In this document: one piece after another, positions 1-10,790 of the stretch
How positions within the stretch are numbered: position 1 is the first letter of the stretch
How the letters are laid out: every line of letters begins with the position of its first letter
Assembly (NCBI GenBank): GCA_973895155.1
Contig: OZ316894.1
Span: 6,076,001 to 6,140,000 of the forward strand
Direction: 5' to 3'
Length of the DNA: 64,000 bases
DNA from: Marsupella aquatica
Lineage: Eukaryota; Marchantiophyta
The notes under the pieces: generated by a model
Databases searched by the model: none
What the model was told of the DNA's origin: nothing
What the model saw: only the letters and a program-made list of their open reading frames with translations
Position numbers and translations under genes: made by a program

Positions 1-1
1 A

Positions 2-2062
2 TTAAGTAGATTGGACAGTGGAGGAGGGTTCGGTCCTCCATCCCTTCCTCCACTTTACCCACCACCAGCTTCGTCCTTTTGGGGAATACGGCTCGGGGGA
101 GAATCCTCTAGAAGGTGTAGGGGAACAGCTGCACTGGCTTCTGATGATAGATTCTTTAGGAGGAGCTTCCGGCGGAAATCGTTAGGACGGCTCCAGACTT
201 ACCGCTCGCTTAGAAATCTGTCCAGGTTTGGGGTGGGAGAAGACATTGAAAAGCAGGTCGCGTTCTATTGCTTGGGAGTGGCTGCCCACAGAGTATTCAT
301 CCAGACTGCACAGAATGGATCAATTGCATTGCCAAATCCAATGAACAAAAGGGTGGGCTTGCTGCAGAAGGTGCGAAGCGCTGTGGGAGTGGTGTCTCTC
401 CCACAGCGTGTTCCTCTCTGGCCTACAACTGGGCCTGCACGGGACGTTCTGTTTGCCTCGTTGGGTGCTCTGTTTGCCTTTCTGTTCGCAGGTTTAATAT
501 CTCGGATCTGGAGGTTGGAAGACAATGATGTCAAAGCAGCTGCACTGGAAAGAGGTGGAGCTATGATGCCAGAGCTTGGAGTCAACTTAGGTCAAAAAGA
601 ATCCGTTGAGTGGGTAAACATGCTCATTTATAAAATTTGGAAAGTCTACCGACGCAGCCTCGAGGGTTGGCTCGTTCATCTTTTGCAGCCTGCAATTGAT
701 AAGCTTGGAAAGCCTGACTACGTTCAAAGAGTGGAGATTACTGAGCTGAACTTGGATTACGAGCCTATATCAGTTAGGAAGGTGCGGCGGAGAGCTTCGA
801 GGCGAGCGAACGATTTACAGTATCAATTCGGTGTGCGCTATACTGGCGGAGCTAGATGCTTGCTCAATTTAGAATTAGTGAAAGCCGGAATTGGAGCGTC
901 GGTACCTGTGGGAGTCTATGACCTGGATGTGGACGCGGAGTTATGGGTGAAACTGCGGTTGGCTCCAGTGAAGCCTTATGTTGGGACTCTTTCCATCGCA
1001 TTTGTGCGATTACCGACCATCAAACTCGTCCTTGCACCCTTCAAAATTGTGAATCTTTTTGCCATTCCTTTCCTATCTAGCTTCTTGTCTAAGCTGCTGA
1101 CAGTAGACCTTCCACGCCTTCTAGTCTTGCCTCGTCACATCACTTTTGACTTTCTCCCGCATGGTCAGGATCCACTCACGTCTAGCTTGATGGATTTGTT
1201 GAAGAGTGAAGCCGTCGCCGAAGCATCGTCTCAAACGGAGCCCACAGAGGCTTTTGTGGGGGAGCTCTCTGTTACAGTTTGCGAGGCAAGGGACCTTCCA
1301 ATCCAGGGTTTAGTGGGCTGGAGTAACCCATATGTTACACTAGCCTTGGGGGACCAGGTGACCGAGAGCAAACGCAATAAGGAAACCTCTCACCCATCTG
1401 GTTACAGAGATCCTGTCTGGAACCAGGACTTCCAGTTTCTTGTCGAGGATCCCAGGAAGCAAAAGCTGGTGTTGAGAGTGCGTGACAGCTCTTTGACCCT
1501 GAATCCGAATATTGGATATTGTGAAGTGTCTTTGGCAAACCTCCAGGATTGTGTGCCCAGGACACATTGGGTTTCTCTGACCAGAGAGGGGACCTTTGGG
1601 CCAAGGAAGGTGTCCGGAAAATTGAGACTCATATTTACCTTCAAGTCTTTCGTTGAGGAAGAAAATAGTGACCCTGCTTCACCCTACATCAAGGTCTTCA
1701 ACAACGATTCCATGGACGAACTGGAACAGGTTGGCATCCGCCCAAGTAAAAAGGGTCTGGACATGCAGCCTAAGTCCAAAACGGTGCCTTTACCCGGACC
1801 CGGTTGGGAAAGCATTTTATCTGATGATTCGAACGGGTCGGGTTCTGATTCGGATGTAGAATTCTCTCCTGCTAAGGTGCTGGTCAGCAATGAAGTGGCT
1901 GATGATACAGGCGAGCGAGAGGTGGCGTTCAGTGGTCCTGGTGAAGGGAGAGGGGGTTCTACTTCAGGGATTGTGTGGCTTGCTGTGTTGACAACGGTAG
2001 CTTATGTTTTTGGAACTAGCCTGCATCTATCGAATCCCTTGCACCCCTGGATCGAGCCGTAG
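2..2062 (+). CDS. NTMC2T5: NTMC2 type 5-like SMP/C2-domain protein, 5' end cut by window edge
   Basis: Probable membrane-tethered lipid-transfer protein of the plant tricalbin/extended-synaptotagmin group. The frame is open to the left edge with no stop or ATG ahead of it, so the true start lies outside and residues are counted here from base 11. The N-terminal ~140 residues are Ser/Arg-rich and could be organelle-targeting. A hydrophobic segment follows at about 144-166. An SMP domain runs at about 197-385, beginning ESVEWVNMLIYKIWKVY and including YVQRVEI and LQYQFGVRYTGGARCL, which I know from plant NTMC2T5 proteins. A single C2 domain lies at about 417-540 (GELSVTVCEARDLP). After an acidic Ser/Asp linker there is a second hydrophobic stretch at about 653-672. 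SMP proteins bind and move lipids at ER contact sites, and type 5 members are linked to chloroplasts. No intron interrupts 680 codons. The family call is firm; the localisation is inferred. Confidence 0.85.
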   Translation, partial: LSRLDSGGGFGPPSLPPLYPPPASSFWGIRLGGESSRRCRGTAALASDDRFFRRSFRRKSLGRLQTYRSLRNLSRFGVGEDIEKQVAFYCLGVAAHRVFIQTAQNGSIALPNPMNKRVGLLQKVRSAVGVVSLPQRVPLWPTTGPARDVLFASLGALFAFLFAGLISRIWRLEDNDVKAAALERGGAMMPELGVNLGQKESVEWVNMLIYKIWKVYRRSLEGWLVHLLQPAIDKLGKPDYVQRVEITELNLDYEPISVRKVRRRASRRANDLQYQFGVRYTGGARCLLNLELVKAGIGASVPVGVYDLDVDAELWVKLRLAPVKPYVGTLSIAFVRLPTIKLVLAPFKIVNLFAIPFLSSFLSKLLTVDLPRLLVLPRHITFDFLPHGQDPLTSSLMDLLKSEAVAEASSQTEPTEAFVGELSVTVCEARDLPIQGLVGWSNPYVTLALGDQVTESKRNKETSHPSGYRDPVWNQDFQFLVEDPRKQKLVLRVRDSSLTLNPNIGYCEVSLANLQDCVPRTHWVSLTREGTFGPRKVSGKLRLIFTFKSFVEEENSDPASPYIKVFNNDSMDELEQVGIRPSKKGLDMQPKSKTVPLPGPGWESILSDDSNGSGSDSDVEFSPAKVLVSNEVADDTGEREVAFSGPGEGRGGSTSGIVWLAVLTTVAYVFGTSLHLSNPLHPWIEP

Positions 2063-5000
2063 ATCGTGAGGAAGCGTAGGCAATGCTTTTGTCTTAGGTC
2101 GTAGCAACCAATTCGATTATCATTCAAACCATTTTATCCTTTCAGCAGTAAGCCATGATCTGGCATTTTTAAGACTCCGCAGTCCCTCTGCTCTTCACTT
2201 ACGCAATTTTGGCAAGCCTGGGCGCAAAAAGTTTCAAATGTTATGAAAGATCTCATACTGATACGCGCTCAGCTTGATACGCACCTTTGCAACTTGCCCT
2301 ATCCCAAGAATCAGACTTACGATCGTATAATGAGGAAAGGCTGTCACATGGCTCTATCTTCAATTTGCGTATATGGGTGGAGCTCGGTCGGTATTTGCAG
2401 TTGGACATTGCAAACAAGTGATGATGGTTATTTTAATGAAAGTATGACGAGGCACTGCAACTGTAAATTTTTCATGTCACCTACTCGTCTCACAGATGAA
2501 GTTGTATTTATCAAATGAACGATGTTACTTGCGGACTTCCACGGAGTTATTAGGCTACTGGGCTGTTGTGCTGGTTATGGGATCATTGGCGAGGAGCAAG
2601 ACGGTCAGCCTTGCTCAGAATGGCTGACCTCTCTCGTCTACTGTACCTTTGGAGTTTCATCCTTTAACGAAAAAGCGGGGAGAGGAGAGAAGGGGCAGAG
2701 GAGAAGAAGAGAGCACCCTTTTTGTAGCATGCACATAGGTGGAGAAAATAGATGTGGTTTCAATCTACGTTGCCCCGAGTTTGAGAGAATGCATGAATTT
2801 AATTTCCATTGACCCCTAAGACGGGCAGATAGAGCTCTGGACTGAAGAGCTACTCTTTTGTATGTCGAGACGTGTAAATAAAAGCGATGTGCCTAGTCTG
2901 CTTCCAGCGCGTTTTCAAGAGCTTGACTGGCAGTTCGAGATGCTTTCCTTCCGTGTTCGGTCGATTCTCTTGCTCCCTATGTTCATACTTCAAACAAGTT
3001 ATGCCTACTCTCTTCTCAGAATGAAATGCTTAGTCCGGTGTGGCAAATAACTTTAGAATTGCGAACCTTTCTTGCATTTTGGTTAGGTCATATATGAATG
3101 GCTTGTGATCGGTTGTTTGCGAGACATCTATTTCGGGGACGGCCACCACTACTCAAACCGTTGTACCTCTTTTGTCTGGCATTATCTCAATTCTTCACTG
3201 CTGAATAAGGAACGAGAGAAAATGTGTGCCATCGAGACGCATCAGGCTTGTGCAGCATAATTACCATGATTTCTCTCGTTTGGTAGTTTACCTTCTGAAG
3301 AGAACGCCCTTCTTCACAGTAATTTTATGCTCCTAAAACTAAATGCGCAGTCTGCGGTTCAGGGTCCACGATCGAATTGCCCTCGAGAGGGATTTCACGA
3401 TTCTTTCATCAGCCCTTTCCTGTTGAGAGTCGAGTCTTGAACAGAAATTACAGGAGAGTGCAGGGCAGGCGGAAGAGTTGACAGTACAAATGAACTATAA
3501 CGATTTCTGACTCAGCTGAAAGACAATAAGACAGCTTTAGTTTTCTGAGAAGAGTCTTTCCAAAGAACCTTCAATCCAACTGTCTGCAATGCACTTCGTG
3601 TTGGCAAAGTTGCATTGAATTGGTCATTTTCAATTTTCACCTCCTTTTATTCACTTAACCAACTATCTGCATGATTGACACGTGATCTTGGTCCTGGATG
3701 TCTACTTTCCGCCACACAACGCAAGTTTGCAGATGTTTACGAAAGGTTTTCAATCTAATCGAGCGAGGGTTTCTCGGAGTTTGACGACTCTTGTTTCATC
3801 CTAGAGTGACAGTTTGCTGCTGGCAGCAGACAACTACTCTGCGATGGCAGGGTGTGACTGAACAACACACCCCTCCATTTATCATATTGCAGGGATGTCC
3901 ATATACTGTAAGGGACGTAACGGATTAGTTCTCAGGTTTCGAATCTCCAGATACATGGTTTGTCTCGAGAATATAGGAAATCCATTTCTAGCATCATCAA
4001 CAGAGAAAAACAAATGACAAACAGGGCCACAACGCCACACAACATTAAGAAGACGAATCACACTTGACATCAAATCAGGGGACTAAACAGGATTCCCCTA
4101 AACATATCATCGTTGCGAACACGACGAGGATTTACAAGCTACCAGATGCCAAGTAAAACACTTTTAAACAGAGCGAGGAGATGTATCATCTCATGCAAAG
4201 AATTAAATCAAAGGTACCAACATTTTAGAAGAGCCCAGGTAGGTACTCAAGTACCGGACAAAAACACTGCCTCAATGTAATTCATTGAGGCCAAAAACAG
4301 ACCACTACCTCAAGACACAAGATTTGCCCTCTTATGGTGGATGAAGTGAATCACTTTGTCTGAGAGTCTCCAGGTAGAGGACCAGAGTTTGCCCTCCATG
4401 GGCCTGTCAATTTGTTTCCTAGATCACAGTCTGGGCCATCATCAACGTCCTCTCTTCTCAGGCTTCGCCGTCTTTGGCTTCCTTAGCAACCAGTATACAG
4501 TTAGTGGTCCCTAGCAACCAGTCGTACTCGGTGACAATCTTTTTGCCTTAGAAATCCAGGGAACAGTCTGCACTTTTGTGTGAAATGGAAACAATATATA
4601 TCAAAGTGGGAGAGGGCAAAAACGTCAAACCTTGAGACAGGTCCCAAAGGCAAAGCCAGGTCCCAAAGGCAAAGCAATCCAATAAAGGGAAGGAAACAGA
4701 AGAGAAAAGGACCCAAAGAAGATCCAAGAGGTCAAACAAGGCAAGGAGTCCCCCATCACAACCAACGAACAACGACAAAAACCAAGAGCCTGCAAAGGAG
4801 CAAAGAAGACTAAAACTCTATTGTGCAGAGAACTGAAAAGCCTGGTAGAGCTCGGGAATAAATCACATAGGAGGGTCACGAAGTGGAAGACCAAAGACTT
4901 GATGGACCCCTCTAGGAAAAAAAACCCCTTCCATTGTAAGGGACTTCTTGGGGCCCCAGTCCCTACTTTTGAAAGGGACTTCTTGGGGCCCGGTCCGTGC

Positions 5001-5105
5001 AACCCCAGCCCCTCTAACTTGTGGGTACTCCATAGTCAACCTGCCCGATACCTTGCAGACCAGATGTCCCTACCAGCCTATATTTTAAGGTTTTGCTTAG
5101 GCAGA
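2063..5105. other. intergenic stretch, no supported gene
   Basis: This holds the 3' flank of the NTMC2-like gene and about 2.5 kb of ordinary mixed-composition DNA. Open frames are short (under 130 codons), overlap one another on both strands and resemble no family I know. A Lys/Gln-rich frame at 4580-4813 reflects A-rich sequence and is not treated as a gene. A short direct repeat with the core 'gggacttcttggggccc' occurs twice near 4940-4990. Confidence 0.6.
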
Positions 5106-5106
5106 G

Positions 5107-5365
5107 AGATGAATTTTCACATGGTATGACGAAGAAGAAGAAGAAGAAGAAGAAGAAGAAGAAAACAGCTAAGGTTTTTTTGTTTTGTTTTGCCAGAGTA
5201 GCAAATTTCACATGGTGTAAAGTAGAAGATTCTAAGGTTTTCCTGTTTGGCCACAGTGGCCAATTTCACATTGTGTGAAGTAGCAAATTCTACGGTCTTT
5301 CCTTTTGCCAGAGTGGCTAATTTCACATGGTTTGGAGGTAGAAGAATCTAAGGTTTTTCCTTATG
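5107..5365. repeat. minisatellite of about 57-bp units, with an expanded GAA tract
   Basis: Four diverged tandem units each begin 'tttcacatgg' or a close variant, at about 5115, 5206, 5264 and 5321. Each continues through 'gtagaagattctaaggttt' and 'gccagagtggc' variants. The first unit contains a GAA trinucleotide run of about 11 repeats (5130-5162), which lengthens it. Confidence 0.8.
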
Positions 5366-7029
5366 TATAATTTTCCCGAGTTAATTTCTGACTATTAGAA
5401 CTCTCTAGACTTAAGGAGAACCTTCAGATTCTAACAAATGGGGTGTATGACTTAAACAAATACACTCCCTGCCCTCCTTCCTTTAGTGACACTGCCATGT
5501 AGCCCCAAAAATCTTTTGCCCTCCTGGTCACCATGCTGCATCATGTGTCTTGGCATCCTAGAGGTTTCCTTGGGTGCTCATGATGCAGGGCAGGAGGCAG
5601 GTAGGAAAGTTTTGGGGTTGCACTAGGATGTCTCAAAGTAGCCCTTCCCAGGTGAATTTTGCGCCCAGAACAATCTCAGTCCTGGGACTAAATCTGCACT
5701 CCTCAGACCAACACGAACTTGTACAGTCAGGACACTGGCGCCCGTGCGTAAAATTAGTCCACACAATGCACTAGTGCTCTACTAATGTTGAGTTATCTCG
5801 CAGGTGGGTGTTCTGACCCATTCACACCAAAAATTCCATATGCTAATATTTCCCGGAAGTTGTGTTCCAATCAGTTGTTGACTGGAATTTTGCACAATGG
5901 CTTACCAAACAATAGTGGGGAAGGGCAACTTTGAGAGGCAACACTGCCTTGTCACTATGGGCAGGAGGGGCACAGACATCTGGGATGCAAAGTACCAGGC
6001 TGGTTGACTGTGGAACAACCACTACAATCCCCACCCCCCAAAAAATAAATAATTCATTCATTCATTCATCCGTGGACCCCCATATTATTTTAGAGTCAGT
6101 TATCGAGAAATTGAAGCCTAGATGGACCTCCAAATCTAACGAAAAAAAATTCAAAAATGGACAAGTCAATGTTTGACACTGGAAACAGTTGCCAAACTTA
6201 TATACCAAGGCAACCATAATTAACATCAATCGCACAACTAGCTGCAATGTGAACTATTGTTTAATGTGTGGGTAGCTTAATTGCCCACTTCAGCAAAACG
6301 GTGCCCGGCGGTTTCCTCCACGATACCGAAGGGATGTTGGATGCACTCAAGTTGCATCGAAAGTAATCACTTTCAATTCCTACACACAAATAGATGAAGA
6401 GAGTGAAGTCATTGGTGTCATCAAATCATTAACTTTGCATAATCATTTAAGACAAAAAGTTTCATGGAAACAAATCTCTAATTGTGAAATTTGGAATAGA
6501 TTGAAAGCTAGAGAAATTTAGAAACTCATGACCACTTTAGTACTTGATAAAATCTCCCAATGTTACACTCATTGGAAAGCTAAAGAACATTGGAAATTTA
6601 TAATCTACTCAGAACCCAACTAAATCTATCAATGTTAAGTTCATTAAAAAGTTAAAGAAATTCTAAAATTCATAATCTTCTTAGTACTCGATAAAATCTG
6701 TCAATTTTAGGTTCATTCTCATAGAAGGGGTCAATATTTCCAGGGTTGTACAACAAAGATTTCTATTCATGTTAGAGATTATGAAATCACGGGTAAAATC
6801 TATTTTTCAAATTACTTACTCAATTTTTACCAAATGATGACAATGTTGAGCTCATCAGGTTCGTCTCTTCAAGATCTTTCTAATGCCATATTATACGTGA
6901 GTTTTCATTATGATTTGACTCAGCAATGTCAAATCAAAAATTGCTACCGGGAAAATTTTATGTTTTGAATAAAATATAAATAAAACAGTTATTGGGAGCG
7001 GTTTTACCTTAATTTTTTTGTCTTTTGAT

Positions 7030-7225
7030 TTGCATGTCAGTTTTTTTTACATTCTTTTTTACGGCATGGCGTCCCAATTTTTACAACAAACTTGCCAAAA
7101 CACGAATGTAGAAGTTAATTTTATCCAAAAACAAATTTCTTCCTGTTTGCAACGTGCATGATGATGTGGCACGCTATGGAGCCAGGAATTTTGCAAAGGA
7201 CCCCTAATGGGGGTCTGTAACAAAA
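7030..7225 (+). repeat. dispersed repeat, copy 1
   Basis: This segment shares its order of motifs with the reverse complement of 19253-19440. Shared motifs are 'tttttacggcatggcgtccc', then 'aaacacgaa', then 'acgtggcacgct' (here 'atgtggcacgct'), then 'gccaggaattttg' and 'aaaggac'. The two copies are diverged, which suggests an old interspersed repeat rather than a recent duplication. No coding capacity or clear terminal repeats were seen. Confidence 0.6.
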
Positions 7226-7791
7226 AACAAAAAAACAAAACAAACTCACACACACACACACACATTCTCCACAATATTGTATGTGGACAAACGATGATGT
7301 TGGGACCCCTTGGATTGAGGCTAATTCCCTGGCTAATTGGCTAAGAGCCAACTTCATGTGAACGGCCCTCAAACTATAAGCCCCTTGCACTCACTAAATT
7401 GCAGGATCTAGATTCTCAAGAGTACTTGTTGTCCTCCTAGATGTGAGCTACACAAGCCCGTTCCATATCCCTATTTTATTTATTTTGTCATTTTGTGTCC
7501 CTCTTTTCTGTTTAATTGTGTTTTCAAAGTAGGGGATCAAGGGCTGGAAAGTTTCCAGCCCTTCCCCTTGGTTCTCCACTTTGTATGCCATAAGCACTTC
7601 CTGAGATTTGTGCACAAAATTCTCAGACAATATTTTACAAATTATTACATACATAATGCATGTGATCACCCCTTTGCTTTCTGGTCCTCCAAATAAAGGA
7701 TATCATGATATCATTCAGTGAGACTTCACGGATCCAACTTTTTTACTGGGTATGTATGTAATAATTTGATTTATCCTGAAAAAGATATTAC

Positions 7792-7828
7792 ATATTATAT
7801 ATATATATATATATATTTTTTTTTTATC
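7792..7828. repeat. AT dinucleotide microsatellite with T run
   Basis: An uninterrupted alternating A/T tract is followed directly by about ten T residues. Confidence 0.9.
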
Positions 7829-8277
7829 CATTCATGAAAAAAAAACTTTCGAAGGTAATTTCAAATTCATTTAAGAAAAAAATTCTTTGCCTTGAGCCTC
7901 ACCTCAGGCAGGTCAGACGGCACCTCATGTGAAGAGCAAATCGTATAGTCTGGAAACTTTATGGCACTTGAGGTCCCAAACTCTGCCTTGGGGATTAAAC
8001 AAAATGGGTAGGTACATGAAGCAAGGACACAAGCACACATGCCCACATCACACGTAGCAGACTGTGTTCTCAGCTAAGATGTACTTTTTCACAAAAGTGG
8101 CTAATGCAAATGGCAAAAATCTTGAGGGAGCCCACATTCAAAATTCTTGAGGGCGCCCAAATATATATCTATGACACTACCAACCAGGAGATGATCCTTA
8201 GGCCAAAGACCGAATCAAGGTGGCAAAGAAAAAAAAACCAAAAAGGCCAGGGGAGGACAAACCAAAGGCCCTATGGA

Positions 8278-8545
8278 GTCTTTCGTTGAATTTGGAAAGG
8301 CTTGTGAAGCCCACAAGAGGAACCGTCGTTGGTTGAATTGGAAAAGCTTGAGAAAGCGCAAAACGTCTTTCGTTGCATTGGAAAAGCTTGTGAAGCTCAA
8401 ACGAGGGAAGGTCTTTCGGTGAATTGGACAAGCTTGTGAAAGCGGAAAGCGTCTTTCGATGAGTTGGAAAAGCTTCTGAAATCGAAAAGCGTCTTTCGTG
8501 TGTCGGTGAATTGGAAAAGCTTCTGAAACCGACAAAGAGGGAACA
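8278..8545. repeat. minisatellite of about 55-60 bp upstream of dioxygenase copy 1
   Basis: Five tandem units carry 'gtctttcg', 'gaattggaaaagctt' and 'gtgaag' or 'ctgaaa'. They start near 8278, 8322, 8369, 8428 and 8491. Long open frames on the minus strand here (for example 8198-8587) are products of the repetition and are not genes. A related but short 'ggaaaggcttgtgaaac' unit lies upstream of copy 3 near 47634. Confidence 0.8.
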
Positions 8546-9120
8546 GACAAGAACGGAGGAGAGAGCTTCATTCAGAGAGGAACACAATTGCAGGTCCTTT
8601 TACGTAATCATCTGTCTGTTTGCGGTGGGAACTGTGTTCTGGTGTGCAATCCTCTGGCAGGTCTGACTCCACGCAAAAAACTTTCCGCTGCACATGAATC
8701 ACGTTTGGCTCTACAAGAATCACTCGATGTTCCAACAACACCCGACACCACGAGCCACCTGGCACCACCATTCATCAAGCATTTTTCTGGCTGGGATGGC
8801 TGCAAGGGCGGGCACTCCTGGCCTCGGTAGATTTGCCATCTTCATTCTCATCTTTTCAAGCTGCGAGCCCCGGCGTGTGTTTCAAGAGAGGACATCAGAT
8901 CTCAATTTGTCTGCCGCAATGGGAAGCTTGGCAAGCCAATGAAATACTGCAGAAGATGCGTTGTTGTTGGCGATACAAAAGCCAGCACTCGCACTCTTGA
9001 CGACGATGGATGGTTGTCAGATAGACATATAAGATCGAGTTTTAGTTCGGACATTCATTACCGCCGCTTTTCCTTAGGTAGGCAATTCGGGGAGAAACTC
9101 AGCTCCGTTTTGGTCTGGCT
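8546..9120 (+). promoter_or_regulatory. conserved 5' flank of dioxygenase copy 1
   Basis: About 570 bp ahead of the ATG is recognisably shared with the flank of copy 3 (48520-49054) and, in two pieces, with copy 2 (26387-26534 and 30945-31257). Shared landmarks are 'aatcacgtttggctctacaa', 'atcactcgatgttccaac', 'catcaagcattt' and 'gcaattcggggagaaactc'. It probably includes the promoter and 5' UTR. No TATA box can be assigned with confidence. Confidence 0.55.
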
Positions 9121-10428
9121 ATGGCCTTAGCGACCCTTTCGTTGCCCTTGCTATCTTGCAGCTCGTGGAAAGCTTCAAAGAGACTTGTTCCCAAGCTCTC
9201 GAACTCCTTCTTCGTCCCTGCCAGATCCTCGCCGCTCCTTCATGAATCACTGACATCAACTCCTTCTTCCTCTTCTCCTCGTCCGGGCAATTTGTGTTTA
9301 AACAAAACCTGTAAAGTCAGAGCTCCTATCTCAATAACCTTACAAATGGGTGAAGTGGCCACGGCTGATCAGTCTTCAGCACCTCAGTTCAACGAGCTCG
9401 AAGGCGAGCTTCGTACAGTGGTCGAATTCGTCATCCCGCCCGAATCGTTGGCTGGCTTCTATGCTGACTATGAGAGAGTCTCTGCGAAGTGGCCAGCGGA
9501 TCTCGCGTCGACGACAGATGACGCCAAGTTCGAGCAATTTGTGAGCTCGTCGCACGCCCTGGCCCGGCGATGGCTTCCCGAGGACTTGGTTTCGAGACTG
9601 GAGCGCTTCATGTACGATTCGGCAGAAGTGCCAGCTCTCGTGATCAGAGGCCTGCCCATTGACAAAGACTTGCCGCCAACGGAGCATAATTCGCACCTCA
9701 AGAAAGTGGGAAAGTGCGTGAGCGAGGCTTGGCTGATCGGCATTGGGAGAATTGTGGGGCAGGTCTTTACACTGGACTTTACGCAAGGGTCAAGGTCTGG
9801 GATGGGGCTCCTGGTCCGGGAGATTTACGCGACTGAGGACAAAGTGCACGAGGTGAGTCCGGAAGGTAGCCGGATAATGCTCGACATGCACGTCGATTTC
9901 TTCCAAACCGCCCCACAGAAATTCCCCCACATCCTCGTATTCATTGGAATCAGAGGAGATCCTGACAAAACGGGGAAGACTCTCCTGTGCAACAACCGGA
10001 AGCTGTACCGAATGCTTGACCCGGCGGACATCCAGTTGCTGCGCACTGAGAAGGTCGTCTGGGATATGGGCAGGTTTCAATTTTCAGCATATGTGATCGA
10101 AGGCTCTGAAAGCGATCCCAAGTTCAACATCTTCGAGGAGAATGTTCCCTTTGTGGGAGGCTTTGATGCTGTGGTGAGGGGTAGCCCTGAACTCCGGGCT
10201 GCCTACAAGCGGGTCAAGGAAGCTGGCGCCACACTTTCGGAGGGTGTTTGGCTAGGCGGTGGTGATGTGCTATTATTAAACCAGAAGAAGGCAGCGCACG
10301 GCCGAAGTCCTTACGCTCCCAGGTTTGACGGCAATGACAGATGGTTGCAAAAAACATTCGTCAACAGTGGAGGATTCTGGGAGGCCGGGTTCACTCAGTG
10401 GCCTAGCCGGACTCTACCCGTTGCATAA
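9121..10428 (+). CDS. TauD/clavaminate-synthase-like 2OG-Fe(II) dioxygenase, copy 1
   Basis: Intact single-exon gene, 435 aa. It should use 2-oxoglutarate, O2 and Fe(II) to hydroxylate or desaturate a small substrate that cannot be told from sequence. The Fe ligands fit H257-x-D259 (LDMHVDFF) and H393 (KAAHGRSP). R407 (NDRWLQ), 14 residues past the distal His, suits the 2OG-carboxylate Arg. The layout recalls bacterial clavaminate synthase and VioC-type amino-acid oxygenases, in particular the LLCNNRKLYRML stretch after the HxD. The first ~75 residues are Ser/Thr/Pro-rich with few acids, as in a chloroplast transit peptide. The ATG is shared with copies 2 and 3. Fold call is strong; substrate unknown. 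Confidence 0.85.
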   Translation: MALATLSLPLLSCSSWKASKRLVPKLSNSFFVPARSSPLLHESLTSTPSSSSPRPGNLCLNKTCKVRAPISITLQMGEVATADQSSAPQFNELEGELRTVVEFVIPPESLAGFYADYERVSAKWPADLASTTDDAKFEQFVSSSHALARRWLPEDLVSRLERFMYDSAEVPALVIRGLPIDKDLPPTEHNSHLKKVGKCVSEAWLIGIGRIVGQVFTLDFTQGSRSGMGLLVREIYATEDKVHEVSPEGSRIMLDMHVDFFQTAPQKFPHILVFIGIRGDPDKTGKTLLCNNRKLYRMLDPADIQLLRTEKVVWDMGRFQFSAYVIEGSESDPKFNIFEENVPFVGGFDAVVRGSPELRAAYKRVKEAGATLSEGVWLGGGDVLLLNQKKAAHGRSPYAPRFDGNDRWLQKTFVNSGGFWEAGFTQWPSRTLPVA

Positions 10429-10790
10429 TTCTACCAACATAATCCGAGTCTTGGATTAAATTGGGAGAATAGTGTCGACTCGGATTAAACTGGGAGAGTA
10501 GTGTAGAGTTGGAGATTTGCATAATCTGGCAGGATTATGTAGAATGGAAAGCAGAATGTAACATTTTATTAGCGAATTGGCCGCGAATTGGCAATAAAAT
10601 TTTGATGGCGAAATGTCGACGGTTGTTTCATCGCCCGTGCCCTCAAGAGGAGAGTTCAGTACATGGCATGCTAAAGAGTTCGCTGTGTAAGTGACGCAAA
10701 GAATAGGAACTTGCTGAAGGAACGCTGAAGTTCTCCCGAGAGCTTTCCCTTTAGTCGCACTCAGTCTCTGACTTTCCATATTGAGAATTC
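10429..10790 (+). other. conserved 3' flank of dioxygenase copy 1
   Basis: This stretch is shared with the flanks of copy 2 (37788-37950) and copy 3 (50540-50820). Landmarks are 'ggattatgtagaatggaaag', 'gtaacatttt', 'cggttgtttcatcgcccgtg', 'gtaagtgacgc' and 'cccgagagctttccctt'. It shows that the duplication unit reached well past the stop codon. Copy 1 also has a short internal repeat of 'ggattaaa(t/c)tgggaga'. Confidence 0.7.
10593..10598 (+). terminator. likely poly(A) signal, dioxygenase copy 1
   Basis: AATAAA lies 165 bp after the stop, in a segment conserved in all three copies. Confidence 0.5.

Larger units (their letters stand above)
5366..8277. other. intergenic, AT-rich, with scattered simple repeats
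   Basis: No gene is supported. Visible features are an ATTC run near 6053-6070, a CA dinucleotide run near 7246-7264, a pair of related 'gttaagttcattaaaaagttaaagaa'-like stretches around 6560-6720, and the dispersed repeat and AT microsatellite listed separately. Confidence 0.6.

Noticed and set aside
4580-4813. 77-codon Lys/Gln-rich ORF
   Set aside because: Derived from A-rich repetitive sequence ('caaaggcaaagc' repeats); other frames are open as well.
8198-8587. Two overlapping minus-strand ORFs of 118-129 codons
   Set aside because: They lie wholly in the 55-60-bp minisatellite and translate into repeated phrases in more than one frame, as expected for tandem DNA.
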